A stretch of DNA of 58,241 nt from Elusimicrobiota bacterium (GTDB lineage: Bacteria; Elusimicrobiota; Elusimicrobia; UBA1565; JACRDR01): NCBI GenBank assembly GCA_026388115.1, contig JAPLKK010000119.1, positions 1 through 58,241 of the forward strand, written 5' to 3'. A model generated the notes under the pieces. The model did no database searches. It was not told where the DNA came from and worked only from the letters and a program-made list of their open reading frames with translations. Positions 1 to 9,073 of the stretch are shown here, piece by piece. Position 1 is the stretch's first letter. Each line of letters opens with the position of its first letter. The position numbers and the translations under genes were made by a program.

Positions 1-2
1 CG

Positions 3-521
3 CTTCGGCGTCCTCCGACGCCGGCGGAGAGGTCGGCCGTGCAGGCCGCCTACCTCAAGCGCCTGCCGCGCGAGGTGAGCGCGGCGGTCAGGGAAGGCCG
101 CTACGAGCTCGTGCCGGGGATCGGGCGGCTGCTCGAGGCCCTGAGCCGCAAGCGCGACGTGCTCGTCGGCCTGGGCACGGGCAACATCGAGGACGGGGCG
201 CGGCTCAAGCTGCGGCCGTCGGGGCTCCTTCGGCATTTCGCCTTCGGGGGCTATGGCTGCGACGCCTATACGCGCGTGAGCCTGCTGCGCCGCGCCGTGC
301 GGCGCGCCGCCGCGCTGGCCGGAGCCGGCATCCCCCCCGAGCGGGTCTTCGTGATCGGCGACACCGACCGCGACGTGAAGGCCGGCAAGGCCGCGGGCTA
401 TCACACGGGCGCCGTGCTATGCGGCTTCGGCGAGGCGGACAAGATACGCAAGTCCCGCCCGGACCTCATCGCCAAGGACTTCCGCGATCCAAAGCCCTGG
501 CTCCGCTGGATCCTCGCCTAG
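3..521 (+). CDS. HAD-family hydrolase (phosphoglycolate phosphatase-like), 5'-truncated by window edge
   Basis: Motifs VFVIGDTDRDVKAGKAAGYHTGAVLCGFG and LVGLGTGN; the frame is open to the window edge and the N-terminal DxD motif is not in the window. Confidence 0.75.
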   Translation, partial: LRRPPTPAERSAVQAAYLKRLPREVSAAVREGRYELVPGIGRLLEALSRKRDVLVGLGTGNIEDGARLKLRPSGLLRHFAFGGYGCDAYTRVSLLRRAVRRAAALAGAGIPPERVFVIGDTDRDVKAGKAAGYHTGAVLCGFGEADKIRKSRPDLIAKDFRDPKPWLRWILA

Positions 522-522
522 C

Positions 523-561
523 TCTCCCTCCCCCCTTGTGGGGGAGGGCTGGGGTGGGGGG
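523..561 (+). repeat. Dispersed GC-rich hairpin/G-run element, copy 1
   Basis: tctccctcccccccttgtgggggagggctggggtggggg-type sequence; CCCTCCCCC/GGGGGAGGG inverted repeat; similar sequences at four other sites. Confidence 0.8.
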
Positions 562-661
562 TATCGGCCTTCGAACGCACGCCCCTCGTCGAAGATTTTA
601 CATTTCAGGGCTTGCGCCCTATACAGGCGGCTGTTACACTGGGAATGGAGGCGCCCTGGCT

Positions 662-1468
662 GGTTTCTCGACGGAGCCGGGGGACAGCGAACAGTACGAC
701 GAGCATGGCCGACAGCTCTTCCTCAACGGACGCTACGAGGAAGCGCTAGAGGCGTTTCGCGAAGGAGTCAGGCGTTTTCCGAACGACGAAGATCTGATGC
801 TCGGCGTGGGCATGTGCCAGGCCCGCCTGGGCAACGTGATTCCGGCCGTAGAGACCTTCGAGGCTCTGCGCGCCAAGCGCCCCGACTGGGGCGACGTGCT
901 CCTTGGGCTCACCGACGCGTACCTGAAGCTCGGCCGCGTCACGGCCGCGGTGAAGACCTCCGAGGAAGCCACCCGAAACGAGTCCGACGGGGCCTTCGTG
1001 CATGAGGTAGCGCGCCTGTTCTTCGACCACCGGCGCTACGTTCACGCCGAGCGGCTCTACCGTAGAGCGACGCAGCTGGAGCGGAAGTTCCCCCCGGCGC
1101 ACCTGGGGCTCGGGGCGTGCATGCACAAGCTCGGCAGGATCGCCGAGGCGGAGGCGGAGATCCGCGAGGCGATCCGCCTCGATCCCGAGTACTGGCCGGC
1201 GTACCAGTATCTGGGCAACCTCCTATACGAGCAGGACCGCAAGGAGGAAGCCCGCCAGGCGCTCGACCGCGTGCCGCTGGACACGACCTGGCATCGGCTG
1301 GCCCTGGAGCGGCTGGCGAGCCTGTCTCCCAAAGACCGGCCCAAGCGCCGCACCCTGGAGGCCATGCTGCGCCGCTCGCCGCGGCGCGCTCCGCGAGGCG
1401 TCAAGGAAATGCTGGCGCAGCTCGAGAAGCAGTTCGACAACAGGAAGTCGCCGCCGAAAGAAGAATAG
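662..1468 (+). CDS. Tetratricopeptide-repeat protein
   Basis: Repeated TPR patterns (GRYEEALEAFREGVRRFPND; AHLGLGACMHKLGRIAEAEAEIREAIRLDPEYWPAYQYLGNLLYEQDRKEEARQAL). Start uncertain: no in-frame ATG/GTG/TTG close upstream. Confidence 0.75.
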   Translation, partial: GFSTEPGDSEQYDEHGRQLFLNGRYEEALEAFREGVRRFPNDEDLMLGVGMCQARLGNVIPAVETFEALRAKRPDWGDVLLGLTDAYLKLGRVTAAVKTSEEATRNESDGAFVHEVARLFFDHRRYVHAERLYRRATQLERKFPPAHLGLGACMHKLGRIAEAEAEIREAIRLDPEYWPAYQYLGNLLYEQDRKEEARQALDRVPLDTTWHRLALERLASLSPKDRPKRRTLEAMLRRSPRRAPRGVKEMLAQLEKQFDNRKSPPKEE

Positions 1469-1492
1469 GCGGACCAGTCTCAGCGGACGTTT

Positions 1493-1528
1493 GCGGCCTC
1501 GCTCGCCCGTACGCGGGAGCGAGGCCGC
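1493..1528. terminator. Putative bidirectional terminator hairpin between convergent genes
   Basis: GCGGCCTCGCT...AGCGAGGCCGC perfect 11-bp stem between TPR stop (1468) and gmd stop (1532); no clear U-tract. Confidence 0.5.
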
Positions 1529-1531
1529 CCC

Positions 1532-2569
1532 TTACCCGCGCCGAGCCTCTTTGTCGAAATCGGCCTGCGCCATGATCCTGACGAGCTCGTGGAAGGTCAC
1601 CCTCGGCTTCCAGCCGAGCTTCCTCCTGGCCTTCGAGTAGTCACCCCGAAGGATGTCCACTTCGGCGGGACGAAAATACTGCGGATCGATCTCGATGATC
1701 GCCTTGTTCGTCTTGCGGTCGACGCCCTTTTCCTTGGCGCCCTTGCCTTTCCAGCCCAGCTCGATGCCGAGCTGCCCGGCCGCCTCCTCGACGAACTCGC
1801 GCACCGAATGCGCCTCGTTGGTGGCGATCACATAGTCGTCCGGCTCTTTCTGCTGGAGCATGAGCCACATCGCCTCGACGTAATCCTTCGCGTAGCCCCA
1901 GTCGCGCTTCGCCTCGAGGTTGCCGAGGAATACTTTGTCCTGCTTGCCGAGCTTGATGCGGGCCAGGCCGCGAGTGATCTTTCGGGTGACGAAGGTCTCT
2001 CCGCGGCGTTCGCTCTCATGATTGAAGAGGATGCCGTTGCAGGCGAACATGCCGTAGCTCTCGCGATAGTTCCTTGTGATCCAATAGGCGAAGACTTTGG
2101 CGACACCATAGGGCGAGCGCGGATGAAGCGGCGACGTCTCGTTGAGCGGCAGCTTGCGCGCCTTCCCGAATATCTCGCTCGAGGATGCCTCGTAAAACCG
2201 CGTCTTCAATCGGGTCTCGCGGATCGTGTCGAGGATCCTAAGGGCGCCCACTCCCGTGACATCCGCGGTGTACTCCGGAAGGTCGAAGCTCACCCGCACG
2301 TGGCTTTGTGCCGCCAGATGGTATATCTCGTCGGGCTCCAGCTTTTCGAGAAGCCGGCTGATGCTGCTGCTGTCGCAAAGATCCCCCATATGCACGAACA
2401 GCCGCACGCCGCGCAGGTGCCGGTCTTGGAAGATGTGGTCGATGCGGCCGGTGTTGAAGCTGCTGGAGCGCCGGACGACGCCGTGCACCTCGTACCCTTT
2501 CCCCAACAGGAACTCCGCAAGATAGGAGCCGTCCTGCCCGGTGATGCCGGTGATGAGTGCCTTCTTCAT
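1532..2569 (-). CDS. gmd: GDP-mannose 4,6-dehydratase
   Basis: [126 protein letters not shown]. Confidence 0.95.
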   Translation of the reverse strand: MKKALITGITGQDGSYLAEFLLGKGYEVHGVVRRSSSFNTGRIDHIFQDRHLRGVRLFVHMGDLCDSSSISRLLEKLEPDEIYHLAAQSHVRVSFDLPEYTADVTGVGALRILDTIRETRLKTRFYEASSSEIFGKARKLPLNETSPLHPRSPYGVAKVFAYWITRNYRESYGMFACNGILFNHESERRGETFVTRKITRGLARIKLGKQDKVFLGNLEAKRDWGYAKDYVEAMWLMLQQKEPDDYVIATNEAHSVREFVEEAAGQLGIELGWKGKGAKEKGVDRKTNKAIIEIDPQYFRPAEVDILRGDYSKARRKLGWKPRVTFHELVRIMAQADFDKEARRG

Positions 2570-3822
2570 GCCGAGTGAACCTCCAAGGCCGGAAGAGGGA
2601 ACACCAGCCTGCCGCCGCTTCGAAGATACGCGCGCTCGCGCTCGATGATGCCGTCCTTGAAATGCCAGGGCAGGACCAGGAAATAATCGGGCTTCATGGC
2701 ACGAGCCTCCCGTTCGCTGATGATCGGGATCCCCGAGCCCGGCGTGACGCGGCCGAATTTATCCGGGTTGATCTCCGCGATGAAAGGCACATCCGCCCTC
2801 GTAAGGCCGCAGAACTGGAGGACCACGTTTCCCTTGGTGGAAGCGCCGTAACCGAACACCCTCTTGCCGCTTCGGTTGACCTGTCGGACGAACTTCCGCA
2901 ATGCGTCCCGGCTGGCCGACACCCGACGCCTGAAATCGCGGAACGCCCGGAGCGTCGAAAGCCCCCTTCGATCCTCTCTCCGAAGCAAGTCATCGATCAT
3001 GGCGGACTCTTCAACGCGGCGCGAGTCCGATCTCGCCAATGTAACAGAAAAACTCCCCCCGTTGACGGGGTTGATCTCCACGTCAATGATCTTCAAGCCG
3101 AGCCGGTCCGTCATCCACTTGATCTGCCTGAGCCTGTAGTATTCCAGGTGCTCGTGGCAGATCGTGTCGTAGGCGTTCATGTCGAGCATGGACGGCAGAT
3201 AGCTCTGCTCGAGCACCCAGATTCCGTCATCGGCCAGGACCTCCCGGACCTGGCGCATGAAGTCCATGGGCGACTCGAGGTCGTAGAACATGGCGATGGA
3301 CGTGATGGCCTTGGCCTTCTTGCGCCCGAACGCTCGAGTGATGAGCCCGGCCGAGAAGAATCCCGGAAGAAGCCGAACGCCGGGCGGATAGAACCGCTTG
3401 AACTTCCCGCCCACCGGATCGACGCCGGCCAAGCGCAGCCCTCTCTTCGGATAGGCCCCCAGGAGCGTGCCGTCATTGCTCCCGATGTCCACGACGAGGT
3501 CGCCCCGGACGAGCGGAACCGCCCGCAAGATCCTATCCACCTTTGACCGAAGGTGCTCCACCATCGATCTATTGAGGCCCGAGCGGTATCCGTAGTTCTT
3601 GCCGTAAAGCTCCTTCTTGCCCACCGAGTGGCGCAGCTGGACCAGGCCGCAAGCATCCCGGCGGGACGATGCGCGGCACAGGACCAACTCCAAGGGCGCA
3701 ACGCTTACCCGCCCGCCCTTGGCCGGGAAGACGCCCGTCAGCGCCTGCCGGCCAAGGTCCATGACGGGATCCAGCATCGGGTTCCCGCAAATCCGGCAGG
3801 CCTTTATTTCGGTAAAGGACAT
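2566..3822 (-). CDS. Class I SAM-dependent methyltransferase, sugar C-methyltransferase type (N-terminal Cys-rich domain)
   Basis: [60 protein letters not shown]; overlaps gmd start by 4 nt. Confidence 0.85.
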   Translation of the reverse strand: MSFTEIKACRICGNPMLDPVMDLGRQALTGVFPAKGGRVSVAPLELVLCRASSRRDACGLVQLRHSVGKKELYGKNYGYRSGLNRSMVEHLRSKVDRILRAVPLVRGDLVVDIGSNDGTLLGAYPKRGLRLAGVDPVGGKFKRFYPPGVRLLPGFFSAGLITRAFGRKKAKAITSIAMFYDLESPMDFMRQVREVLADDGIWVLEQSYLPSMLDMNAYDTICHEHLEYYRLRQIKWMTDRLGLKIIDVEINPVNGGSFSVTLARSDSRRVEESAMIDDLLRREDRRGLSTLRAFRDFRRRVSASRDALRKFVRQVNRSGKRVFGYGASTKGNVVLQFCGLTRADVPFIAEINPDKFGRVTPGSGIPIISEREARAMKPDYFLVLPWHFKDGIIERERAYLRSGGRLVFPLPALEVHSA

Positions 3823-4562
3823 GGGGCGATCCGCAGACTTTTCGCGCCAAAGGCCGTCCGCGCCGACAGCTCGAACAGAAACCCCAGGCTCCGCGTCGCG
3901 TCCGCCCAAGTCATCTTCGAGCGGCCGCAGCCGCGGGCCGGCAGATCGATGGGGATCTGTCGAACAGAAAACCCGTTCAGCTTCAGCAGGTGCAAGCTCT
4001 CGAAAAAGAACGAATAGGTGCGCGATCGGGCCAGCTCGAACACTTCACGCGGTATCCGATCGAGCCGGTAAAGACGGTAAGCCCCCGTCGCGTCTTCTTC
4101 CAGGCCCAGGAATCCTCGCGTTAGGAAATGCGCCGCATTCGTCAGCGCTTTCCGAAAAAGGTTCCAATCCCCAAGGCTCTCGCCTCGCAGGTAACGCGAC
4201 CCGACCACGACGTCGCAGTCGCGGGCCGCCGCGAGGAAGTCGGGGATGTATTTGGGCGAATGCGTGAAATCGGCGTCCATCGTGACGAGCGCGCTATAGC
4301 CGTGGTCGTACGCCCAGCGGATGCCCTCCCGGTGCGCGCTGCCGATGCCGAGCTTACCGGAACGGTGCAGCGCCCGGACATTAGGGTGCTCGCGCGAAAG
4401 GCGGTCAAGGGTCTCTCCCGTGCCGTCCGGCGAGCAGTCGTCCATGAAGACGATGTCGGCGTCGAGCTTCAAGGCCCGCAATTCGCGGCAGAGATTCTCG
4501 ACGTTCTCCTGCTCGTTGTAGGTGGGGATGAAGATGGCGATCTTCGCCGGGGAGGGAGTCAC
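3804..4562 (-). CDS. GT2 glycosyltransferase, polyprenol-phosphate mannosyltransferase-like
   Basis: IAIFIPTYNEQENVENLCREL, IVFMDDCSPDGTGETLDRL, ALVTMDADFTHSPKYIPDFL, VVGSRYLRGES; GTG start overlapping the upstream stop. Confidence 0.88.
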   Translation of the reverse strand: MTPSPAKIAIFIPTYNEQENVENLCRELRALKLDADIVFMDDCSPDGTGETLDRLSREHPNVRALHRSGKLGIGSAHREGIRWAYDHGYSALVTMDADFTHSPKYIPDFLAAARDCDVVVGSRYLRGESLGDWNLFRKALTNAAHFLTRGFLGLEEDATGAYRLYRLDRIPREVFELARSRTYSFFFESLHLLKLNGFSVRQIPIDLPARGCGRSKMTWADATRSLGFLFELSARTAFGAKSLRIAPCPLPK

Positions 4563-6401
4563 GGCCGCTTTAGGCTCAGTTCCTTCACTTTTTCCGCGAT
4601 GCGCGCAGCCGCCTGCCCGTCGCCGCGGAAGAACAGGAGCTCGAGGGCGCGGCGTCGCAGCTCCATCGTCGGTTGAAAGAGCGCGGGGTCCTTGGCGAAC
4701 CGCAGCAGGGCCTCGCGCAGGGAGGCCGGGGAGGCGAAGCGCGGGATCTCGACGGCCTCGGCGAGCCCTGAGCCGAAATAGCCCGCCGGCAGCCATTGCC
4801 ACACCGGCTTTCCCGCGATGAGCGCCTCCTCGCCGACGGTCGAGTAGCTCACGAGGATGAGGTCCGCGCGCGCCAGGTCCTCGTCGAGGGTCCCGCCGGT
4901 GACCCCGATCTCCTTCGCGAGCCTCCGGAACCGCGGCCGCTCCTCGATGCGCGTGAACGGGTAGTTCCTGCATTCGAGCCGCACGCCGTCCGCGCCGCGA
5001 GCCGCGATGCAGGCCGCCTCGATCATCTCGATCTCGATGTCGCCCTCCAGGCTCAGCGCCAGCAGGACGGTGAGCGGGGAGCGGCGCGGCGGCAGGGCGG
5101 CGGCCGGCTCGCAGATATGATCGTAGCGCGCCGAGCCCGTCAGAAAAACGTTCTCCGGACGATGCCCGGACTCCTCGTATACGGCCTTCCCAGCGGCGCC
5201 GGCGGCAAAAAGGAAGCTCGGCTTCGGAGCGGCACAGCCATCAGGCTTGCCGTGAAACTCATGCTCAGGCTCCAGACGATGAAAGGTCTTCTCCCAACAG
5301 ACGCTGGCGTGCTGCATGGCGGCCGATATCGCTCCCGCACGGCGCGCGCCTTCCGCGAAAGCCCTGCCGTAGGACCAATGCTCGAAGAAGCTCACCGCTA
5401 CTTTCGAACCGGCGGCTTTCAACGCACGCTCTGCCGCCAGGGTCACCAGTTGGAAGTGGGGCAGCGACGTGTCCAAGAATCCCCTCAGCAGCCGGGCCGC
5501 GAAGAACGCGCTGTAGTCGATGCCCTCCTCGGATAGCGCGGCGGCCAAGGCCGGCGACCGCCGCGCGCGGAGATAGACGCGAAACGGACTGAAATCGCGG
5601 GTCGCGGCCCATACATCCGAGAACGAAAGCCAGGACTGGAGGAGGGCGGCATGGGGCGCCGGATCGAGAGTCTTCGCCACTTCCGACGCGCTGCGGCCGG
5701 AGCGAGCCGGATCGAAATCCGGGTCAAGCCACAAGAGCCAGCCGGAGGTGACGCCAAGCCGGCTCAGCTCGTCCGGCAGGGCCTTGAAATAGCGATCGAA
5801 CAGGGCGCCCTTTTCGGTCCGCCGCACGCTCCAATCCCAGAAGCCGAAGATCGCGACCTTGCCGATGGCCTGCGTCGCAACGAGGCGCGCGGCGAGCGCC
5901 CACGACGGTCGCCCATGCCGAAGGCGGCCGGGCGCCGGCGCGTGAGCGGACCGAGAAGCCCTGCGCGAGCACCGCCTCCACCTCGGCCGGCGCGCCCCAG
6001 AGGAACAATTCCAGCGCGCCCGAGCGCGCAGCCGCGGCGCGCACCGTCTCGACGGTCAACAGCCAATCGTAGGCGCGGTCCCCGCTCCCGTCGGGATCCT
6101 TGAAGGAGACGGGATGAAACCACCAGCGGCTCGCTTCGCCCGGCCGCGCCAGCGCCTGGCGCAGCGTGCGCCCGTCACTCAGCCGCGCGAGGCCGATGTT
6201 CGCGACAAGCCGCAGATACCGGGAGCGCGCTGCCTCGCGCACGTCCTGGACCACCTCGCGGGCGCGGATCAGGCGGCAGGACTTCTCGAGCGACTCTTCC
6301 TCCGGAGGCGATAGGAAGCTCAGGACCGGCTGGTCGGCCGCCGGCTTCTCACCCGCCGGCCGCCACAAGACCCAAAGGCGCCCAGCTGCCGCGTCGCTCA
6401 T
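4559..6401 (-). CDS. Surface carbohydrate biosynthesis protein resembling the Leptospira LIC13510-type family; split by a frameshift near 5935-5950
   Basis: N-terminal part in ORF 5724..6401 (SRWWFHPVSFKDPDGSGDRAYDWLLTVETV...VLAQGFSV), C-terminal part in ORF 4559..5827 (FEHWSYGRAFAEGARRAG..QHASVCWEKTF..VFLTGSARYD..LVSYSTVGEEALIAGKPVW). Confidence 0.65.
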
Positions 6402-7357
6402 TGCCGCTGGAACGTTAGGAACTCTTTCGCCGGACGCGCCTCGTCCAACCCGCGGATGGCGGCGCGGCCCATGGCCAGCACCGCTTCTTCGGTCGAGCCA
6501 GCGATATGCGGCGTGCCGAGGAAACTAGGCAGCGAGAGCAGTTCGGGGTCGGCAGGTGGCTCCTGCGCGAACACGTCGAAAGCCGCGGCGCCGAGCTTGC
6601 CTTCCTTGAGCGCCGTTTTGAGCGCGCCCTCATCCACAACGCCCCCGCGCGCGGTGTTCACCAGGATCGCCCCCGGCCGCATCAAGGCCAGCCGGCCGGC
6701 GTCGAACAGCCCGCGCGTCGCCGCGTTGAACGGCAGGTGCAGGGAAACGACTTCCGCCTGCCGAAGCAGGTCGTCAAGCGGCATGGGTTCGATCTTCAGG
6801 GCTCGGCACGCCTGCTCGTCGATCCGGACATCGTAACCCAGGATCCGGCAGCCGAAGGGCGCGAGCAGAGCCGCCAGGTCCTTTCCAACGTTGCCCAGCC
6901 CGACGAGGCCGACGACGCGCCCGCTCAAGGTCCGTCCCTTCCGCTGCTTCCAGGCGCCGGACCTGAGGTCGGCGTTGGCGGCCCCAAGCTGACGCAAAGC
7001 GGCCATCATCAGCAGCAACGCCAGCTCCGAGACCGAACGCCGGTTCGTCCCGCCCGCCCAGCCCAGGAGCACGCCGCGCCGCTCCATCGCCTCCAGGTCG
7101 AGCATGTCGAGGCCCACGCCCACCTTGCCGATCACTTTGAGCTCAGGGAGCTTCGATAGCACCTCGTCGTCGATGCGCTCGAGAGCGGTGATCGCCTTCG
7201 AGTGGCCCTTGAGGAACGCGACGAGGGAATCGCCCGCGAGGGTCTTCCCTTCATCATTGAACGTGACGTTCGGATAGCGCCCCAGGAGCTCCGAGCGCAG
7301 GATCGGGTGCTTCGAGAAGGAGCGGGACGTCACGGCCACACGGGTGGTGTCGTTCAC
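6398..7357 (-). CDS. D-2-hydroxyacid dehydrogenase (3-phosphoglycerate dehydrogenase-like)
   Basis: GLVGLGNVGKDLAALL, NTARGGVVDEGAL, DVFAQEPP, TPHIAGST; GTG start overlaps the preceding gene by 4 nt. Confidence 0.88.
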   Translation of the reverse strand: MNDTTRVAVTSRSFSKHPILRSELLGRYPNVTFNDEGKTLAGDSLVAFLKGHSKAITALERIDDEVLSKLPELKVIGKVGVGLDMLDLEAMERRGVLLGWAGGTNRRSVSELALLLMMAALRQLGAANADLRSGAWKQRKGRTLSGRVVGLVGLGNVGKDLAALLAPFGCRILGYDVRIDEQACRALKIEPMPLDDLLRQAEVVSLHLPFNAATRGLFDAGRLALMRPGAILVNTARGGVVDEGALKTALKEGKLGAAAFDVFAQEPPADPELLSLPSFLGTPHIAGSTEEAVLAMGRAAIRGLDEARPAKEFLTFQRQ

Positions 7358-8382
7358 TTCGAGCGGACCTCCTCGAGATAGTCTTTGCAAGCCGCCCGGA
7401 AGCCCTCGTCGGGCGCCACCAGGACCTTGGCGGGGCGGCCGTCATCGCCGGGAAGGATCACTCCCATGCGGTCGGCGGTATTCTTCTTGTCCTTGCCCAT
7501 CGCCCGGAAGAAGTCCTCCGGAGGCACGCGCTGGCTCTCAAAGCCGCGATAGTTCTGCCGGAGCACCGGGTGCATGCGCCGGAAGTGACTGTCGGGCGCG
7601 CGCCCCAGGCGGGCCGCCACGTAGTTGGCCATGTCGGCCCCCATCGTCACCGCGATGCCGTGCGGCACCGCGAAGTCCGTCGCGGCCTCAATGGCGTGAC
7701 CGAAGCTGTGACCGTAATTCAGGACCTGCCGCGGGCCGCGGTCGAACTCGTCGAGCTCGATCAGGCGCTTCTTGATCTCCAGCGAGCGCCGGACATAGCC
7801 CAGAAGGAGGGGGCGGTCGGTCAGGAGCCTCGGATAGTCCTTGGCGATGCGGTCGAAGGAGTCCGGGCCCTCGATCGCGTGGACCTTCAGCATCTCGCCG
7901 AGGCCGCTGCGGACATCCTTCTCGTCGAGCGTGTCCAGGAAGCGCGCGGCCACGAGGACCGTCTTGGCGGGCGTGAAGGTGCCGAGGATGTTCTTCGCGT
8001 CGCCGGCGTTGATCGAGCTCTTGGACCCGATGCACGAGTCGGCCTGCGCCAGAAGGGTCGTCGGAATGAAATGCCACTCGAGACCGCGCAAGAGCGTCGC
8101 GGCCAGGAAGCAGGTGATGTCCTGGATGATGCCGCCGCCGATGGCGACGAGGACGTCCCCGCGGCGCACCCCTTTCGCGATGAGCTTCTCCACGTAGCCC
8201 GGGAACGCCTCAAGCGACTTGTTGGCTTCGGTCGCATCGATGAGGAGCGCGGTATCGGCCGCCAGGAGGCCGGCAAGCTCCTTCCCGTATAGCCGCGCCA
8301 CCCGCGCGTCCAACAGGGCCCACGACGGTGCGGTCCAGTCGTCGCGGTCGGCGAGCCAGCACGCCAGGGCTGAATCCGCCAT
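7354..8382 (-). CDS. 3-dehydroquinate synthase-like sugar phosphate cyclase
   Basis: GGGIIQDITCFLAATLLRGLEWHFIPTTLLAQADSCIGSKSSIN, GLGEMLKVH, LNYGHSFGHAIE, PHGIAVTMG; putative metal ligands E/H/H retained; N-terminus looks shortened. Confidence 0.8.
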   Translation of the reverse strand: MADSALACWLADRDDWTAPSWALLDARVARLYGKELAGLLAADTALLIDATEANKSLEAFPGYVEKLIAKGVRRGDVLVAIGGGIIQDITCFLAATLLRGLEWHFIPTTLLAQADSCIGSKSSINAGDAKNILGTFTPAKTVLVAARFLDTLDEKDVRSGLGEMLKVHAIEGPDSFDRIAKDYPRLLTDRPLLLGYVRRSLEIKKRLIELDEFDRGPRQVLNYGHSFGHAIEAATDFAVPHGIAVTMGADMANYVAARLGRAPDSHFRRMHPVLRQNYRGFESQRVPPEDFFRAMGKDKKNTADRMGVILPGDDGRPAKVLVAPDEGFRAACKDYLEEVRSK

Positions 8383-9073
8383 CGATGACCACCTGCTGTC
8401 CGCTCAGATACGTGTTCTCGGGGCCGGCCAGCCAGGCGACGAGCGCCGCGATCTCCGCGGGCTTGCCCAGGCGGCGCGCGGGGATGCGCTTGGCCATCTC
8501 CGCCATGCCGCGCGGGCCCAGCACCCGGCGCGTGAGGTCGGTGTCGATGAAGCCCGGCGCCACGCAGTTGGCCAACACGCCGTCGGCGGCGGCTTCGGCG
8601 GCGAGCGCCGCGGTCATGCCGTCCAAGCCGAACTTGCTCGCGCTGTAAGCGCCGCGCAGTTCCTTGGAGATCACGCCGAAGATAGAGGTGACGTTCACGA
8701 TGCGGCCCCAGCCCTTCTTGCGCATGCGCGGCAAGACGGCGCGGCAAAGCAGGAACGCCGCCCGCAGGTTCACGTCTTGGATGCGGTCGAAATCCTCTGG
8801 CGCGATGCCGGCGAAAGGCGCGAGCTTGTTGATGCCCGCGTTGTTGACGAGGATGTCGATCCCGAGTCCGGCGGCCTCCTCGGCAAAGGCCTGCGTCGCG
8901 GCGCGATCGGAAAAGTCGACGGCGCGGAACTCGAGGCCCCGGGGCGCCCGCGCCGGGCGCGTGCCCGTGATGATGACGCGGGCCCCGTCGGCCTTGAGGC
9001 GCGCGGCGATCGCCGCGCCGATGCCGCGCGTGCCGCCGGTCACCAGAGCGGTGCGTCCCTTAAGAGGCTTCAT
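8210..9073 (-). CDS. Short-chain dehydrogenase/reductase (FabG-like)
   Basis: TALVTGGTRGIGAAIAARL, LVNNAGINK, NVTSIFG, YSASKFGLDGMTAALA, GQQVVIDGGFS; the ORF continues ~55 aa past the usual SDR end. Confidence 0.85.
   Translation of the reverse strand: MKPLKGRTALVTGGTRGIGAAIAARLKADGARVIITGTRPARAPRGLEFRAVDFSDRAATQAFAEEAAGLGIDILVNNAGINKLAPFAGIAPEDFDRIQDVNLRAAFLLCRAVLPRMRKKGWGRIVNVTSIFGVISKELRGAYSASKFGLDGMTAALAAEAAADGVLANCVAPGFIDTDLTRRVLGPRGMAEMAKRIPARRLGKPAEIAALVAWLAGPENTYLSGQQVVIDGGFSPGVLARRPRRLDRTVVGPVGRAGGAAIREGACRPPGGRYRAPHRCDRSQQVA

Noticed and set aside
1589-2578. Long + ORF antisense to gmd
   Set aside because: Shadow ORF; the minus-strand frame matches Gmd over its full length. Same reasoning applied to many other antisense ORFs in the track (e.g. 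10287..11708, 8219..9076, 48338..49825)
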